Source: Chloranthus sessilifolius
Taxonomy: Eukaryota; Streptophyta; Magnoliopsida; Chloranthales; Chloranthaceae
Length of the DNA stretch: 64,000 bases
Direction of reading: 5' to 3'
NCBI GenBank assembly: GCA_021018995.1
Contig: CM037588.1
Coordinates: forward strand, 143,611,725 to 143,675,724
Shown: positions 10,834 through 23,821 of the stretch, in pieces
How positions within the stretch are numbered: the stretch's first letter is position 1
Layout of the letters: each line of letters begins with the position of its first letter
Made by a program: the position numbers and the translations under genes
Notes under the pieces: model-generated
What the model saw: the letters and a program-made list of their open reading frames with translations, nothing else
Database searches by the model: none
What the model was told of the DNA's origin: nothing

Positions 10834-13567
10834 TGTAATGACCTTCAATTTCTAAAACATATTTGACTGCTTTGGTTTATGTGCCTGGCACAAAAATTGA
10901 GATAAGCTTAAAATTTTTATAATAGTAATATTAGAATTAATATTATTAATTTGTAAGCTTAGGAAGCCATAAGTCACGTATCACGCATGTCTGAGATCAG
11001 TTGAGCTATTTGATAGAATGTTATACACTGAGTATGCGTATGTGCTCAACACCAGAGCAAATGAGAAATGGAAATATTAAGGATATTTCCATGAATTAGC
11101 TTATAAGAGAAGGAAGGTTAGGGAATAGCACATACCTCTCCTCTTTGATATGAAAACTTCTGCCTACAAGCTATTACAAGTGTGAGAGAACTCTTTGAGA
11201 AAGTCGAGACTCGAGAAACCCTAGGTTGTAGATCCTCTGAATTAGAACGCGAAGGAATCGACGGGTGTATGTCAAATCTGTTTGGGGAAAGCAAAAACAC
11301 ATCTGTGTGTTGATGTGGTGATACACCTTTGGTTCCTCGGAGAGGTCAAAGCGGCAAACTCTTGAATCCCGAATCCGAAACCAACATTGAGCTGAGGATG
11401 CCATGAACCAAAGGAGCAGCCATAAAAGAGGTGAGTTACTAGGTATTTGTAGAGGTTTAGATGCCATAAATATTTGTTTGTGTGTGCTTGAATGATTTGT
11501 GGAGAATCATAAACATTTATGGTTGAAATAGGTTAAAAATTAACGAACTATATTTATGACAGAAGCTGTCATTTTTGATCGATCAAATACTCAATTTGAT
11601 CGATCAAATTATAATCCGATCGATCAAATTTGGGATTTAATCGATCGAATTATATAATTCACTTATACAACAAGAGGGTGATTTTGAGGAAGTTGATGCC
11701 CGATAAATCCGATCGATCAAATTGGGATTTGATCGATCAAATTTGGAACTGATCGATCAAACTATAAGTGATCGATCAAGTGGTAGAATGATCGATCAAT
11801 TGAGAAATTGATCGATCAATTGAGAAATTGATCGATCAAACTGTGAGATTGATCAATCAAATTTAGGATTTGATCGATCGAATTGTATAAATGCCTTATA
11901 TAACAGGAGGTCTGAATTTATGAAATTTTGACTTTGAAAATTTGATCGATCAACCATGAGGATTGATCGATGAAATTGAGGATTCAATCGATCAAATAGG
12001 GAAGTTGATCAATTGAATTCCTCTATTCTGTATGTGTTTAAATATGGGATTCGATTGATCAAAATTAGTAAATGATCGATCGAATAGTGAATTCGATCGA
12101 TCAAATTGGGAAGTTGATCGATCAGATTCCTTTGTTCTGTCTATGAAGGTTTAAGGGATCCGATCGATCAAATGAAGTGATTGATCGATCGAATAGTGAA
12201 TCCGATTGATCACATAGGGAAGTTAATCGATCTAATCCTCCTGTTTTGTCTACTTTGGTTTTTTAGGGAAAATAAGGTTAGACTTTGTACCAGTTATTGT
12301 TCTGACATCTCTGATACTTAGTACATTGTACATATGGTCTAGGTTAAAACTGAGACACATTAAAAAGCTTTTGATTTGCTTAGGACCTGATCTGAGGTAA
12401 GAGAAATTCAACTTAACTTGTATCAGATTTTGACTGCATGGTCTCATAGCATCTGTATCTGACTTCTGTTGTTTTAAAAGCATGCCTAGCATATCAATAA
12501 AAGCGTTTTCATCTTTGATTCCTGTATTCTGATATCTGCTATCAGATTCCCAATATTTTGTATATATATTGATTTAAAGTTCATGTGATGAATCCCCCTG
12601 ACGTGAAAGGATACCCATGACCAGCACGGTGGGATATCCGTGTATCTAATTTGTAAACCCCCTGGCACAAGTTGCTCTCCTTTGAAGATGCTTGATACAA
12701 ATATCTAAAATTGTTCATTGAATGACGATGGTCAGGGTTACCCATCAGCAAACATCTGGCTACCACGTGTTATATTCACTGGAGTTATTTAAGTATAGAA
12801 TTTAAGTCACTAAATATTGTATGCATAGCATCTGAAAACTTTGAAATTAAAGTTTGTTTTCTGTTATTCTTCATCTGTTCTGTTCTTTAAAGTTCTACAT
12901 CTATCATCTAATCATTTCTATCTGCATTCTCTGATTTAACCATCTGTTCTAAGATATGTTCTGCAAACCATATTCTACATTTTAGATGTAATTTAATTAA
13001 GTTTCTTCTATTAAGCTTAGATGGTTAGCTCACCCCTTATTTTTATCATAGGTTCTGAGGCTAGGGCTCCTGGTACTGAGAGTGACCCAGATTATCAGAC
13101 CAAGGCTGAGGCTGAGGATGAGGACACTGATACCCCAGCTAACGAGTTCTATCAGTAGCTTGGATATTTAGTCTTATATTTTTAGGGATCTGTCCATATT
13201 TATTTTGGATTATCTGTGTGACTGGTGGCCACTGTTCTGTGTTATTTTACTGTAGATGTTTACTTATAGTTGTATACATTCTATAGGAACCACTATTAGG
13301 AACCATTATTTTGGGTGATGGAAGTCCATCACCAGTGATTCTTCTTGGTTCCTTTTTGAGGATGTATATTCTTTTGTTATGCTTATATATATGATTTTAT
13401 TTCCTTTCTTTTATTTAGATCCTTATATGATGACTCGATTTGCCACTTTAGATAGTGTCTGCTTTGATTTCTACTAGTTGAGCAGATACTCTTTGGTTTG
13501 TTTTGGGGATCATCCAGGACATGATCCTGATGGCATAGGTTTTCAGGTGTAAAAATTTAGGCTGTCA
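10834..13567 (+). repeat. Element B 5' LTR
   Basis: It begins TGTAATGACC and ends GGCTGTCA, matching the 3' LTR over its whole length. A dense array of GATCGATC palindromes lies at 11575-12235. TATA-like strings follow it (TGTATATATATTG near 12556, TTATATATATG near 13384). Open frames seen inside are not genes. They recur in the other LTR only because the two LTRs are copies of each other. Confidence 0.93.
11575..12235. repeat. GATCGATC palindrome array in element B 5' LTR
   Basis: More than twenty copies of a palindromic motif centred on TTTGATCGATCAAA occur in about 660 bases, spaced irregularly by roughly 15-40 bases, with many one-base variants. The same array is present in the 3' LTR (21930-22530), and a further array lies before the extra gene (18744-19042). 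Confidence 0.93.
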
Positions 13568-13571
13568 TAGT

Positions 13572-13584
13572 TGGTATCAGAGCC
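13572..13584 (+). promoter_or_regulatory. Element B primer-binding site (initiator Met tRNA)
   Basis: TGGTATCAGAGCC lies four bases inside the 5' LTR. It complements the 3' end of plant initiator methionine tRNA, the usual primer of chromoviruses and many other plant LTR elements. Confidence 0.92.
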
Positions 13585-13680
13585 AAGGCTTTAGGTCGAA
13601 CCACGGGGATTATAGGTTGATTATTTTTACAATCTGTGTACTGATCAATGTTATTATTTTTACAATGACAGATCGGTGTT

Positions 13681-14960
13681 ATGGCCCCAAGGTTCAGAGG
13701 ACGTGGTAGAGGTAGAGATGGACCGAGAATGGTTCTTATGGAAGAGATGGATGAGGGCAGTGGTCCTCTATGTGGAGCAGGGTTTACTTCTACTTCTAAT
13801 ATTGTTCCCTTAGGAACTGGAAGAGGAGGTAGTGATGGAAGAATGGAGCAAGTATTGTAAGCTTTCGCTGTCAACGTAGCTCAACAGACCGTTGTGATGA
13901 ATCAATAAGCACCGAGACCACCTTATCAACCCGAAGGCTTTACGGAGTTTAGGAGAATGAGACCTCCTAATTTCTCAGGTCAAATAGATCCGACTAAGGC
14001 CAAGGGTTGGATAGAAGAGATGGAGAAAGTCTTTGAGGTGCTTCAATGCACTGATGTTGAGAAGGTGCGTTGGGTAACCTTCAATCTCGATGGTGATGCC
14101 AAGCCTTAGTGGAAATCGATATCGAGGCACCGTGAATAAGAATTCCCCAATGCCCCTTGGTCGTGGGTTGAGTTCGTTGAAACTTTCATCGATAAGTACT
14201 TTCCCAAGATAGTGAGACATCAGTGGGAAGTAAAATTTATAAAGTTGGAATAAGGAGCTATGACAATGCAAGAGTATGGTGTTGAATTTGATAGGTTGTC
14301 ACGATTTGCTCCGCAACCCGTAGCTATCGAGTTGTTCCAAGCTCAAAAATTTCAACTTGGCTTGAGGCCAAACCCACAAAAAGAAGTGGCCTTATGGGAG
14401 TTGGAGACATATGCGGGTGTTATGTCCAAGTCTCTCATTTCTGAAGAAGAAAATCAAAAGCAGTATGCTTGGAGAGATAGGCAGAATAAGGAGAGGTCAT
14501 TTCAGGGACAATCTCATGAGCCTGATCAGTCAAATAAGAGGGCTAGGTTCTGAAGACCTCCTAGATACCCTACTCATTCTAGATCAGCAGTATCTTCAGG
14601 ACCGTGTTCTTATTAGAGGTCAGCGGTACCTCTGTCATCCAGACCATTCAGATCTTCTAGATCTTCTACTAGTGGAGCTTCTATTGCACAAGAATCTTCT
14701 CAGGTCTCTTCATTTACTCTGGCTCCATCATGTGCAAAGTGTAAGAAACCACACAAGACAGAGGACTGCAGGAGAGACACGGGAGCTTGCTTCAGGTGTG
14801 GCAAGATGGGCCACATGGTTAGAAATTGTCTTGAGGAGAGCAAGGAAAGTAAGGAGAGGGATGGATCGGTATCCACTCAGAGATCTTCTCGACCTATTAT
14901 TCAATCGAGCAAATGCCATCACCGCAACGGATGCCCTGACATCAAATGACATCATCCAAG
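13681..14960 (+). pseudogene. Element B gag with CCHC zinc knuckle
   Basis: It starts MAPRFRGRGRGRDGP, an arginine/glycine-rich N-terminus. A capsid-like domain follows, including MQEYGVEFDRLSRFAP and a GLRPNPQKEVA segment, homologous to the D gag segment RENGVEFLRLARFAP. Near the end are a CAKCKKPHKTEDC-type segment and a retroviral zinc knuckle, CFRCGKMGHMVRNC (CX2CX4HX4C), about 14790-14832. Its role would be particle formation and RNA packaging. Broken copy. Confidence 0.85.
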
Positions 14961-15093
14961 GTATCATTACACTTTCAGTGTTAAATTAATTCATTGATAT
15001 TCATATAATATAGCATGTTTTGATAATTTTATGCGTATGAATGTTCATGATTGCTTTACACTTAACTTTATATGTTTAATATACAAATAAAAG
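14961..15093 (+). other. AT-rich spacer with splice-like borders between gag and protease (B)
   Basis: A 133-base, strongly A/T-rich, non-coding segment. It starts GTATCA after CATCCAAG and ends AAAAG before GTACCC. Element D has a segment of the same kind at the same place. It looks like a short plant intron. Introns near the gag-pol junction are known in Ogre elements of the Tat lineage. I do not know of a report for this lineage, so splicing here is inferred. Confidence 0.5.
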
Positions 15094-15600
15094 GTACCCT
15101 TGTCATGCGTCGTAAAGGCGACGTGAATCAAGCAGATGCTTGTGTGTTGATAGACCCCGAGTCTAGTCACTCATTTATCACTCCTTCATTCTCTGACCCT
15201 TGATTTTATATTGGCTGTATCCGTCTCTACGGGAAATTCAGTAAGCATAGATATAATATGCCAATCAGTTATCATGATGATTGAGGATCACGAAATGATG
15301 ATCTATAGGATTACTTTAAATATAGAAGGGTTTGATGTGATCCTTGGAATGGATTGGCTGTCAGCATACCATGCGAATGTGGATTGTCTTCGAAAGATTG
15401 TGACCTTTCAACCTCCAAAGAGAAAGTCCTTTCACTTTTATGGAATCAAATCCAAGGTCACACCGTTCATTTAAGCTATCCGAGCGGAGCGTATGATGAA
15501 AAATGGATGATGTGGATATCATGCTTACTTGTAAGATTATCAGGAGAAGAAAAGGGACATCGCTCTTATCATAGTTGCATGTGAATACCTAGATGTCTTT
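15094..15600 (+). pseudogene. Element B aspartic protease region
   Basis: It contains VLIDPESSHSFITPSF, the plant gypsy retropepsin active-site region (usual form DSGSTHSFI, here D-P-E-S-S). Further on, [21 protein letters not shown] is the conserved C-terminal hallmark of this protease in chromoviruses. The enzyme would cleave the gag-pol precursor. Broken copy. Confidence 0.8.
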
Positions 15601-16920
15601 CCTAAGGAATTACCCGGATTCCCACCTGATCGGGCGATCAAATTCGCAATCGAGTTAGCATCGGGTATTGAACTGTTGTCAAAGGATCCGTATAAAATGG
15701 TGCCTGTTGAGTTAAAGGAACTGAAGGATCAACTTCAGGAGCTGTTGGACAAAGGTTTTATTAGACCAAGTGTGTCTCCTTGGGGAGCACCTGCATTCTT
15801 TATGAAGAAGAAGGATGATTCGATGCGACTGTGCATCGATTACTGCCAGTTAAACAAGATGGCAATTAAGAATCGTTACACTTTCATGGATTGATGACCT
15901 TTTTGATCAGTTGCAAGGCGCAAGGTTTTTCTCAAAGATTGATCTAAGGTCGGGTTACCATCAACTAATGATTAAAGTGAATGACATTTCCAAAACCGCG
16001 TTTTGCACGAGTTATGGTCATTATGAGTTTTTGGTTATGCCTTTTGGGTTAACGAACACACCCGCATCGTTCATGGACTTGATGAACCGAGTATTCAGGC
16101 CACACCTCGATAAATTAGTAGTGATTTTTATTGACGATATCCTCATTTATTCAAAGACAAGAGCGGAATATGTGTAGCATTTACGAGCTGCTCTTCAAAC
16201 ACTCAGGGACAACCAACTATACGCCAAGCTTAGCAAGTGCGAGTTTTGGCTTGATCAGGTTAGTTTCTTAAGCCATGTTATTTTTGAGGAGGGTATAACA
16301 GTTGATCCTGCAAAGATCAAATCTGTAGTGAATTGGGAGCAACCGAAGATGGTAACGAAAGTCCATAGTTTCCTTAGCTTGGTGAGATACTATAGATGGT
16401 TTGTAGAAGGGTTCTCTAAACTCTCAAGTTTGCTTACTCAGGTTACAAAGAAGAATGCTAAGTTTGATTGGACGGAACAGTGTGAGAAGAGTTTTCAAGA
16501 ACTCAAGAAGCGTTTAACTATAACACCAGTGCTAGCTATACCTTCTGGTGGAGGAGGTTTTGCTATATACAGTGACGCATCTTACAGTGGATTGAGTTGT
16601 GTTCTCAATCAAGATAAGAAGGTTATCGCTTATAGCTCTAGACAACTCAAGGACCACGAGAAGAATTATTCCACACATGATTTGGAGTTAGCAGCGGTAA
16701 TTTTCACTTTGAAGATCTAGAGGCACTATCTGTATGGTGAGATGTTTGATATCTTCACAGATCATAAAAGCCTCAAGTACCTTTTTACCCAGAAGGATTT
16801 GAACATGCGACAACGAAGATGGATGGAGTTCTTGAAAGACTATGATTGTTCCATCCAGTATCATCCTGGGAAGGCCAATATAGTGGCGGATGCTTTGAGT
16901 CAAAAGTCTTCGGCTCAGTT
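15601..16920 (+). pseudogene. Element B reverse transcriptase and RNase H
   Basis: RT blocks are seen in order: LPGFPPDR, then [56 protein letters not shown] and [11 protein letters not shown] (catalytic Asp pair near 16130). A tether region follows, then RNase H with [14 protein letters not shown] and [11 protein letters not shown], ending at [12 protein letters not shown]. The family is chromovirus. It would copy element RNA to DNA in cytoplasmic particles. Several breaks are present. Confidence 0.88.
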
Positions 16921-17169
16921 ATCACATCTCATTATGAGAGTGCATCGGTGGCATTTCCTTAAGGATATGGCCTTGTGTGATACAAGGTTCGATGTTAAAG
17001 GTTCAGGCATTTTGATGGCCACCCTTGTTATCAGGCCAACATTATTTGATAATATTCACAAACTCCAAATGGTCGATGATGAGCTTATGGCCATTAGACA
17101 GGGAGTGATCAGCGGAACTCAAGTAGATTTCTCCATCAGGGAGAATGGCACTTTGTTATTTCAAGATCG

Positions 17170-18545
17170 AGTGTGCATACCTACCAACATTGAGCTTTGA
17201 GACACCATTTTAGAGGAAGCTCATAAATTAATGTACGATATACATCCTGGGAGTACTAAGATGTATCAAAATCTAAAAAAAAGCTTCTGGTGGAGAGGCT
17301 TAAAGAAGGATGTAGCAGAATACATGTCCAAATGCTTAGTCTGCCAGCAAGTAAAGGTAGATCATCAAAATCTGGCAGGATTGTTACAACGTTTGCCTAT
17401 GCCTGAGTGGAAATGGGAAGCCATTTCTATGGATTTTATACTGGGGTTGCCAAAGATGTTGAGGAAACACAATGCCATCTGGGTCATTGTGGATAGACTG
17501 ACCAAGTCTGCACATTTTCTATTATATTGTACTATGTATACCGCCAGCAAGCTTGTAGAGCTGTATCTTAAGGAGATTGTTCGGCTTTATGGTATACTAG
17601 TCAATATTATGTCTGATCGTGATCCAATTTATACATCACAATTCTGGTAGAGATTCTAAGAAGGCATGGGCTCTAGATTTGATTTCAGCTTAGCATTTCA
17701 TCCTCAGACAGATGGGCAGACTGAAAGAGTGAACCAGATCATAGAGGATATGTTGCGTGCATGCATATTAGACTTTCACGGGTCATGGGATCAATATTTG
17801 CCTCTGATTGAGTAGATATACTATAACAGTTATCAGTCCAGCATTGGCATGGCTCTCTACGAAACTTTATATGAACGACGATGCCGATCTCCATTGAATT
17901 GGGAGGAAGTCAGCGAGAAACGTATTTTGGGACCTGATATCATGGACAGTACAACTAAGATGGTTTGTTTGATCCGCGAGAGATTGAGAGTTGCTCAAAG
18001 TCGTCAGAAAAGTTATTCCGATCTTCATCGAACGCAAGTTGAGTTTCAGGTATACTTGATTGTGTTCAATACTTTAAGTTTCCTTGTCTGCTCAATTAGT
18101 ATAGAGTTAAAACCCATTTTCAGGTAGGAGACATGGTCTTTGTGAAAATCTCTCCAACAAAGGGCGTGATGCATTTTGAAAAATTGGAAAGCTAAGTTCA
18201 CGTTATATTGGACCTTTTGAAGTGTTGAGTCAGGTTGGAGAAGTTGCGTATCGAATTACGCTACCACCACAGCTGTCAAGCATGCATAACGTATTTCATG
18301 TTTCCATGTTGAAGAAATATATGAAAGACCCAACCCATGTCTTATATTTTTAGCCTATTGAGCTTCAAGAGGATCTGACTCTGATAGAGGAACCTATGCA
18401 AATTCTAGACCGTAAGGAGCAGGTGTTACGGACTAAGATGATTCCACTTATGCTAGCAAAGTGGCAGAATTATTATTCTACAGAGGCTACCTTGGAGAGC
18501 GAAGCTAAAATTCACGAGCAATACCCGCAGCTGTTTCATTGATAT
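17170..18545 (+). pseudogene. Element B integrase with C-terminal chromodomain
   Basis: The N-terminal zinc-binding HHCC part includes [18 protein letters not shown] and [12 protein letters not shown]. The DDE core includes WEAISMDFILGLP, SDRDPIYTSQFW and HPQTDGQTERVNQ. The last part carries the GPF/Y-like segment and a chromodomain-like end: LDRKEQVLRTK, then EATLESEAKIHEQYPQLF. Chromodomain integrases are thought to steer insertion to particular chromatin. Broken copy. Confidence 0.85.
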
Positions 18546-19282
18546 GCAAAGTAACCGTTAATTTTAAATTACCTCATTTTGTTACTTAATATTTGCTGAA
18601 TAAATACAATTACATAGATATAAAATGGTGTGTGTTGCATGGACTGCTAGTGCCTCATTAGGGGGAATTAACTGTGGTTCTTCAACGAAACTCATAGGTC
18701 AATTACACCTATAATTTTGGAAAACAGCTTTGCTGTCAAATCCAATCGATCAAATTTATGATTTGATCGATCAAATGCAAATGCGATCGATCAAATTGAG
18801 GATTTCATTTATCAACTACTAAATCGATCGATCAAATGGAGAAGTTGATCGATCAAATAAATATTTGGCTTTGTTCTATTCTCCACCCATCCGATCGATC
18901 AATTGGACGAATTGATCGATCGGATTTCCAATGTGATCGATCAACTTAAAGGATTGATCAATCGAACCTGTCGGGTTGGGGTTTTTATTTTGAAATCCGA
19001 TCGATCAAATTTGAACATTGATCGATCGAATCTATCGATTTAAGTTACGTTGGGTTTTATTTTTGCCCATTTGAATGATCAAGAAACCCAATCGTCCGAG
19101 AGCTCTTTGCTTCCCTTGGGTTCGAAATCCATTTTCGGCTACTTTCGGCTACCGGAGCTTCGCATTTTTACTTCCTTAGATCGCATATTGCTCCTTTCTC
19201 GCGGTAAACCCTAAATTTATCAATTTCTTTTGGGGTTTTGTGTATTTTTATCATTTTTCACACCATGGGACAATGAACTAAA
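18546..19282 (+). promoter_or_regulatory. Element B inter-gene region with GATCGATC array and leader
   Basis: After the chromodomain comes about 200 bases of ordinary sequence. From 18744 to 19042 there are about a dozen palindromes of the TTTGATCGATCAAA type, the same motif as in the LTRs. The 240 bases that follow hold pyrimidine-rich leader-like sequence and CGGTAAACCCTAAATTT near 19202, combining a splice-donor-like GTAAAC with a telo-box (AAACCCTA). The same string occurs at the same place in element D. I infer an internal promoter for the downstream gene. Confidence 0.6.
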
Positions 19283-20690
19283 ATGCTTCATGTAAGGTTC
19301 CTACCTCACGAGCTCGTGCACCTGTGCCGCTCGTTGAACCTACCTCACACCTCGTTGTGCAACCCATGGCACCACTTGTGTAACCAGTGCCACCCGTTCA
19401 ACCACCCCAACAGCCACTCATTAACCCGGAATTGCCAAAGGAGTGGTGGGCATCCAAAAAATCCTTGCCCGAGTATGAGTTTACTCCCACACTATTCGAG
19501 GATCAAACCGAAATGATATGGGCGATCAATTACATCTCGAAATTGGGGCTAAAACCATGCACAAACCATTCCATGACCACTATTGCTAGAGGATAGTTCA
19601 CTTATTCTACCAACACCTACGGAGGGGCGGTGACCGTCATCAATTAACCACTAAAATTGATGGGTTGGAGTATAAATTCAACCAATTTCATGTCTCCGCC
19701 ACCTTACAATGCCCATCCAAGTATGTTGAGACTTGTGGGTTGGCAGCACCATATATTAAGGATGTGCCATTTGAGGACATCGTCGCTAAGATGACGCATG
19801 GTCAACAAGGATCGGGTCAGTCCATTACCCGAGCCCAACTCCCGGATAATTTATGTATGCCCCATACCTTTATCAAGTGTATCATTCACACATTTTCGCA
19901 TCAATAAGAACATACGGGTATTGTGTAGCAAGCTCTGTTTTTAGTAATAAAAAATCGTTGGTTTTCCGTTGCCGACGTCATCATTGATGGCTTGCTAGAC
20001 GCCATGGATCGGATGTCTGAGAAGAAGGCAAAGGTGAAGAAAGAAATGTCATGCGCTCAGTTGATTACACATATGGTCGAGCAGTATAACGCTCTACGAG
20101 AGGCATATAGCATGGCGCCTGCAGAGATAAGAAGGAATAATAACACAAAAAATTTTAAGCTTAAAGACTTGACCAAAAGCTACAACCTTTTGGTGAAGAG
20201 GTTGCCTGAGGAGGGGGCTGTTCCACCAGTCCAAGCCGAAGAAGAGCCTGCCGAGCGAGCTCCAGATGTAGGGGAGGCAAAGCATGATCTTCCTCCTCAG
20301 ACGAACGTTGCACTACCGGCCCCCATTCCTACATGCCGACCCACACGTGCTAGTACTTCCAAACATTCTGAGCCCTCCACCACTACTCTAGCAAGTGTGC
20401 TTGCCATGATCAATGACGGAAACAAGAGGGTTCATGAGCAGCTCGATGAGATGTAGGATTTCCACCATCAGGTGCATCGACAATTGAATTTTCATGAGGG
20501 GATGCTCACTCTGTTGATGCAGCACACTTACTCGACCACAACTACCCCTATGATCGGTCATGCTCGCCTGCATGTCGTGGATCCTTGTGACTACAGTACC
20601 GAGCCACCCAGACCTAGTAGACCAGCACCTACGGAGCCTGAACCATCTGCTCTGCCAGTAGGTGATCACTAGATCTGTTATTTTTAAAAT
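19283..20690 (+). pseudogene. Element B extra 3' gene (PF20167-like domain protein)
   Basis: A proline-rich start is followed by ELPKEWWASKKSLPEYEFTP, then AINYISKLGLKP, KMTHGQQGSGQSITRAQLP and a MVEQYNALREAYSMAP segment. The order and key residues match the better-preserved D gene (EWWAAKTFEVEYIIDPTLF, KGSGSSIKRVDLP). The C-terminal part reads LAMINDGNKRVHEQLDEM, probably helical. The domain resembles the family Pfam calls putative plant transposon protein (PF20167, from memory). Biochemical function is unknown. Broken copy. Confidence 0.75.
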
Positions 20691-21185
20691 TATATACATA
20701 TATTTCTGATTCCATATTTAAATTTTGCTTCGCATTCACGATTGTTTCCTGCATGAATTATGTTTTTGAGTGCTTGTGCCTACTATATTCGCTATCTATT
20801 TTGCATGCTCTGTACTCTGATTATCCTGTATGCTTCACATCTACTTGTACTCTGGTTATGTCTGATACCTCTAACTTAATTGGTTAGATGCTCTGTGTGT
20901 GTCATTGTTTGAGTCGCTGTGGGGTGTTCTTCTGAGCATGTGACACTTGGGACCGATGCATCCATGTATGGATACAATCCTCTATGGCATTATGGGATGT
21001 CACGGGCAGTACATCCAGGTTACTACGAATCCTAACCCTTCACAAGCGTGCTTAGCGAAGTCTCTTACTGTTAGGACTGTTTGATTATGCTTCGTTCTGA
21101 GAGATTGTTAGAATTAGAGCACACCATAGACCTGTCTGAGTATGTTTGACATTTTTGAGGATAAAAATTCCTAAGAGGGGGAGAA
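20691..21185 (+). other. Element B 3' untranslated region and polypurine tract
   Basis: Non-coding sequence between the extra gene and the 3' LTR. It ends in TTTTTGAGGATAAAAATTCC and the purine run AAGAGGGGGAGAA (21173-21185), the plus-strand primer for DNA synthesis. Element D has the same conserved ending before its 3' LTR. Confidence 0.85.
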
Positions 21186-23821
21186 TGTAATGACCCTAAA
21201 ATTTTGAAACAAACTTGACTGCTTTGGTATATGTGCTTGACATGAAAATCGAGATAAACTTAAAAATTTTATAATAATAATATTAGAATTAATATTATTA
21301 ATCTGTAAGCTCAGGAAGCCATAAGTCACGTATCACACATATTTGAGATCAATTGAGCTATTTGGTAGAATGTTATACACTGAGTATGTGTATGTGCTCA
21401 ACACCGGAGCGAATGAATTAAAAATGGAAATATCAAGGATACTTCCATGAGTTAGCTTATAAGAGAAGGAAGGTTAGGGAATACCACTTACCTCACCTCT
21501 TAGATCTGAAAACGTTTGCCTGCAAGCTATTACAAGTGTGAGAAAACTCTTTGAGAATGCGGAGAATCGAGAAACCCTAGGTTGTAGATCCTTTGAATTA
21601 GAACGCGAAGGAATCGATGGGTGTACATCGAATCGGTTTGGGGAAAGCAAAAAAACATCTGTGTTGATGTGGTGATACACCTCTAGTTCCTCGGAGAGCT
21701 CAAAGCGACAAACTCTTGAATCCCGAATCTGAAACTCACCTTCAGCCGAGGATGCCGTGAACCAAAGGAGCAGCCATAACAGAGGTGAGTTACTAGGTAT
21801 TTGTAGAGGTTTAGCTATCATAAATATGTGTTTATGTGTGCTTGAATGATTTGTGGAGAATCATAAACATTTATGCTTGAAATAGGTTAAAAATCAATGA
21901 ACTGTATTTATGACAGAAGCTGTCATTTCCGATCGATCAAATTGAGTAATTAATCGATCAAATTGTAATCCGATCGATCAAATTTAGGATTTGATCGATC
22001 GAATTATATAATTCACTTATATAACAGGAGGGTGATTTTGAGGAAGTTGATGTCCGATAAATTCTATCGAACAAATTGAGATTTGATCGATCAAACTATA
22101 AGTGATCGATCAATTGAGAAATTGATCGATCAAACTGTGAGATTGATCGATCAAATTTGGAATTTGATCGATCGAATTGTATAAACGCCTTATATAACAG
22201 GAGGTCTGAATTTATGAAAATTTGACTTTGAAAATCTGATCGATCAACCATGAGGATTGATCGATCAAATTGAGGATCCGATCGATCAAATAGGAAAGTT
22301 GATCGATCGAATTCGTCTATTCTGTATATGTTTAAATATGGGATTCGATTGATCAAAATTAGTAAATGATCGATCGACTAGTGAATTCGATCAATCAAAT
22401 AGGGAAGTTGATCGATCAGATTCCTCTGTTCTGTCTATGAAGGTTTAAGGGATCCGATCAATCAAATGAAGTGATTGATCGATCGAATAGTGAATCCAAT
22501 CGATCAAATAGGGAAGTTGATCGATCGAATTCCCCTGTTTTGCTTGCTTTAATTTTTTGGGAAAAACAAGGCTAGACTTTGTACCAGTTATTGTCCTAAC
22601 ATCTCTGATACTTAGTACATTGTACGTATGGTCTAGGTTAAAATCGGGACACTTTAAAAATCTTTGGATTTGCTTAGAAAGACCTGATAAATTCAACTTA
22701 ACTTGTATTTGATTTTGACTGCATGGTCTCATAGTGTCTGTATCTGACTTCTGTTATTTTAAAAGTATGCCTAGCATATCAATAAAAGCTCTGTCATCTC
22801 TGATTCTTGTATTCTGATATCAGCTATCTGATTTTCGATGTTTTATATATGTATAGATTTAAAGTTCATGGGACAAATCCCACTAACATGGTAGGATAGC
22901 CACGACCAGTACGGCGGGATATCTGTGTATCTGATTTGTAAACCCCTTGGGATAGGTTACTCTCCTTTGAAGCGGCTTGATGCAAATATCTAGAATTATT
23001 CATTGAATAATGATGGTTGGGGTTACCCATCGGCAAACATTTGGCTACCGCGTGTTATATTTACGGGAGTTATTTAAGTATAGAATTTAAGTCACTAAAT
23101 ATTGTATGCATAGCATCTGAAAACTCTGAAATTAAAGTTTGTTTTCTATTATTCTACATCTGTTCTATTCTTTAAAGTTCTACATCTGTTATCTGATCAT
23201 TTCTATCTGCATTCTCTGATTTGACCATCTATTCTGAGATATATTTCTGTAAACCTTGTTTTATATTTTAGATGCAATTTAATTGAGTTTCTTCTATTGA
23301 GCTTAGATGGTTAGCTCATCCTTGATTTTATATCATAAGTTCTAAGGCTATGGCTCCTGGTACTGAGAGTGACCCGAATTATTAGCCCGAGGCTGAGGAG
23401 GACACTGACATCCCAGCTGACGAGTTCTATCAGTAGCTTGGGAATTTAGGCTAGCATTTTTAAGGATCTGTACATGTGTATTTTGGATTATCTTTGTGCC
23501 TGGTGGCCACTGTTCTGTATTATTTTACTGTAGATGTTTACTTATAGTTTTATACATTCTATAGGAACCACTATTGGGAACCATTGTTTTGGGTGATGGA
23601 TGTCCATCACTAGTGGTTCTTCTGGGTTCCTTTTTAAGGATATATATTCTTTCGTTATACTTATATATATGATTTTGTTTCATTTCTTTCGATCTGCCAC
23701 TTTAGATAGTGTCTGCTCTGATTTTCGCTAGATGAGCAGACACTCTTTGGCTTGTTTTGGGGATCATCCAGGATATGATCCTGATGGCAAGAGTTTTTGG
23801 GTACAGAAATTTGGGCTATCA
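21186..23821 (+). repeat. Element B 3' LTR
   Basis: It begins TGTAATGACC directly after the polypurine tract and ends GGGCTATCA. It aligns with the 5' LTR over its length with roughly 10% differences in sampled stretches. The GATCGATC array is at 21930-22530. Reading resumes in element A immediately afterwards. Confidence 0.92.

Larger units (their letters stand above)
10834..23821 (+). mobile_element. Element B: Ty3/gypsy chromovirus (Tekay/Del-like) with extra 3' gene
   Basis: The element is 13.0 kb long, with LTRs at 10834-13567 and 21186-23821, a methionine-tRNA primer site, gag, a complete set of pol domains, a chromodomain and an extra gene before the polypurine tract. It is inserted in element A, and CCCAAG flanks both sides (10828-10833 and just after 23821), consistent with target duplication. 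LTR divergence in sampled stretches is about 10%. At a commonly used plant rate of 1.3e-8 per site per year that suggests roughly 4 million years. It is broken, with about twenty or more breaks. It is a diverged relative of element D. Confidence 0.93.

Noticed and set aside
11575-12235. Regularly repeated palindromes resembling a CRISPR array
   Set aside because: Spacing is irregular, the intervening bases are themselves degenerate and the array lies inside a plant LTR. The same holds for the arrays in D.
22096-22356. Minus-strand open frame with repeated FDRS residues
   Set aside because: It is only the translation of the GATCGATC array in the B 3' LTR.
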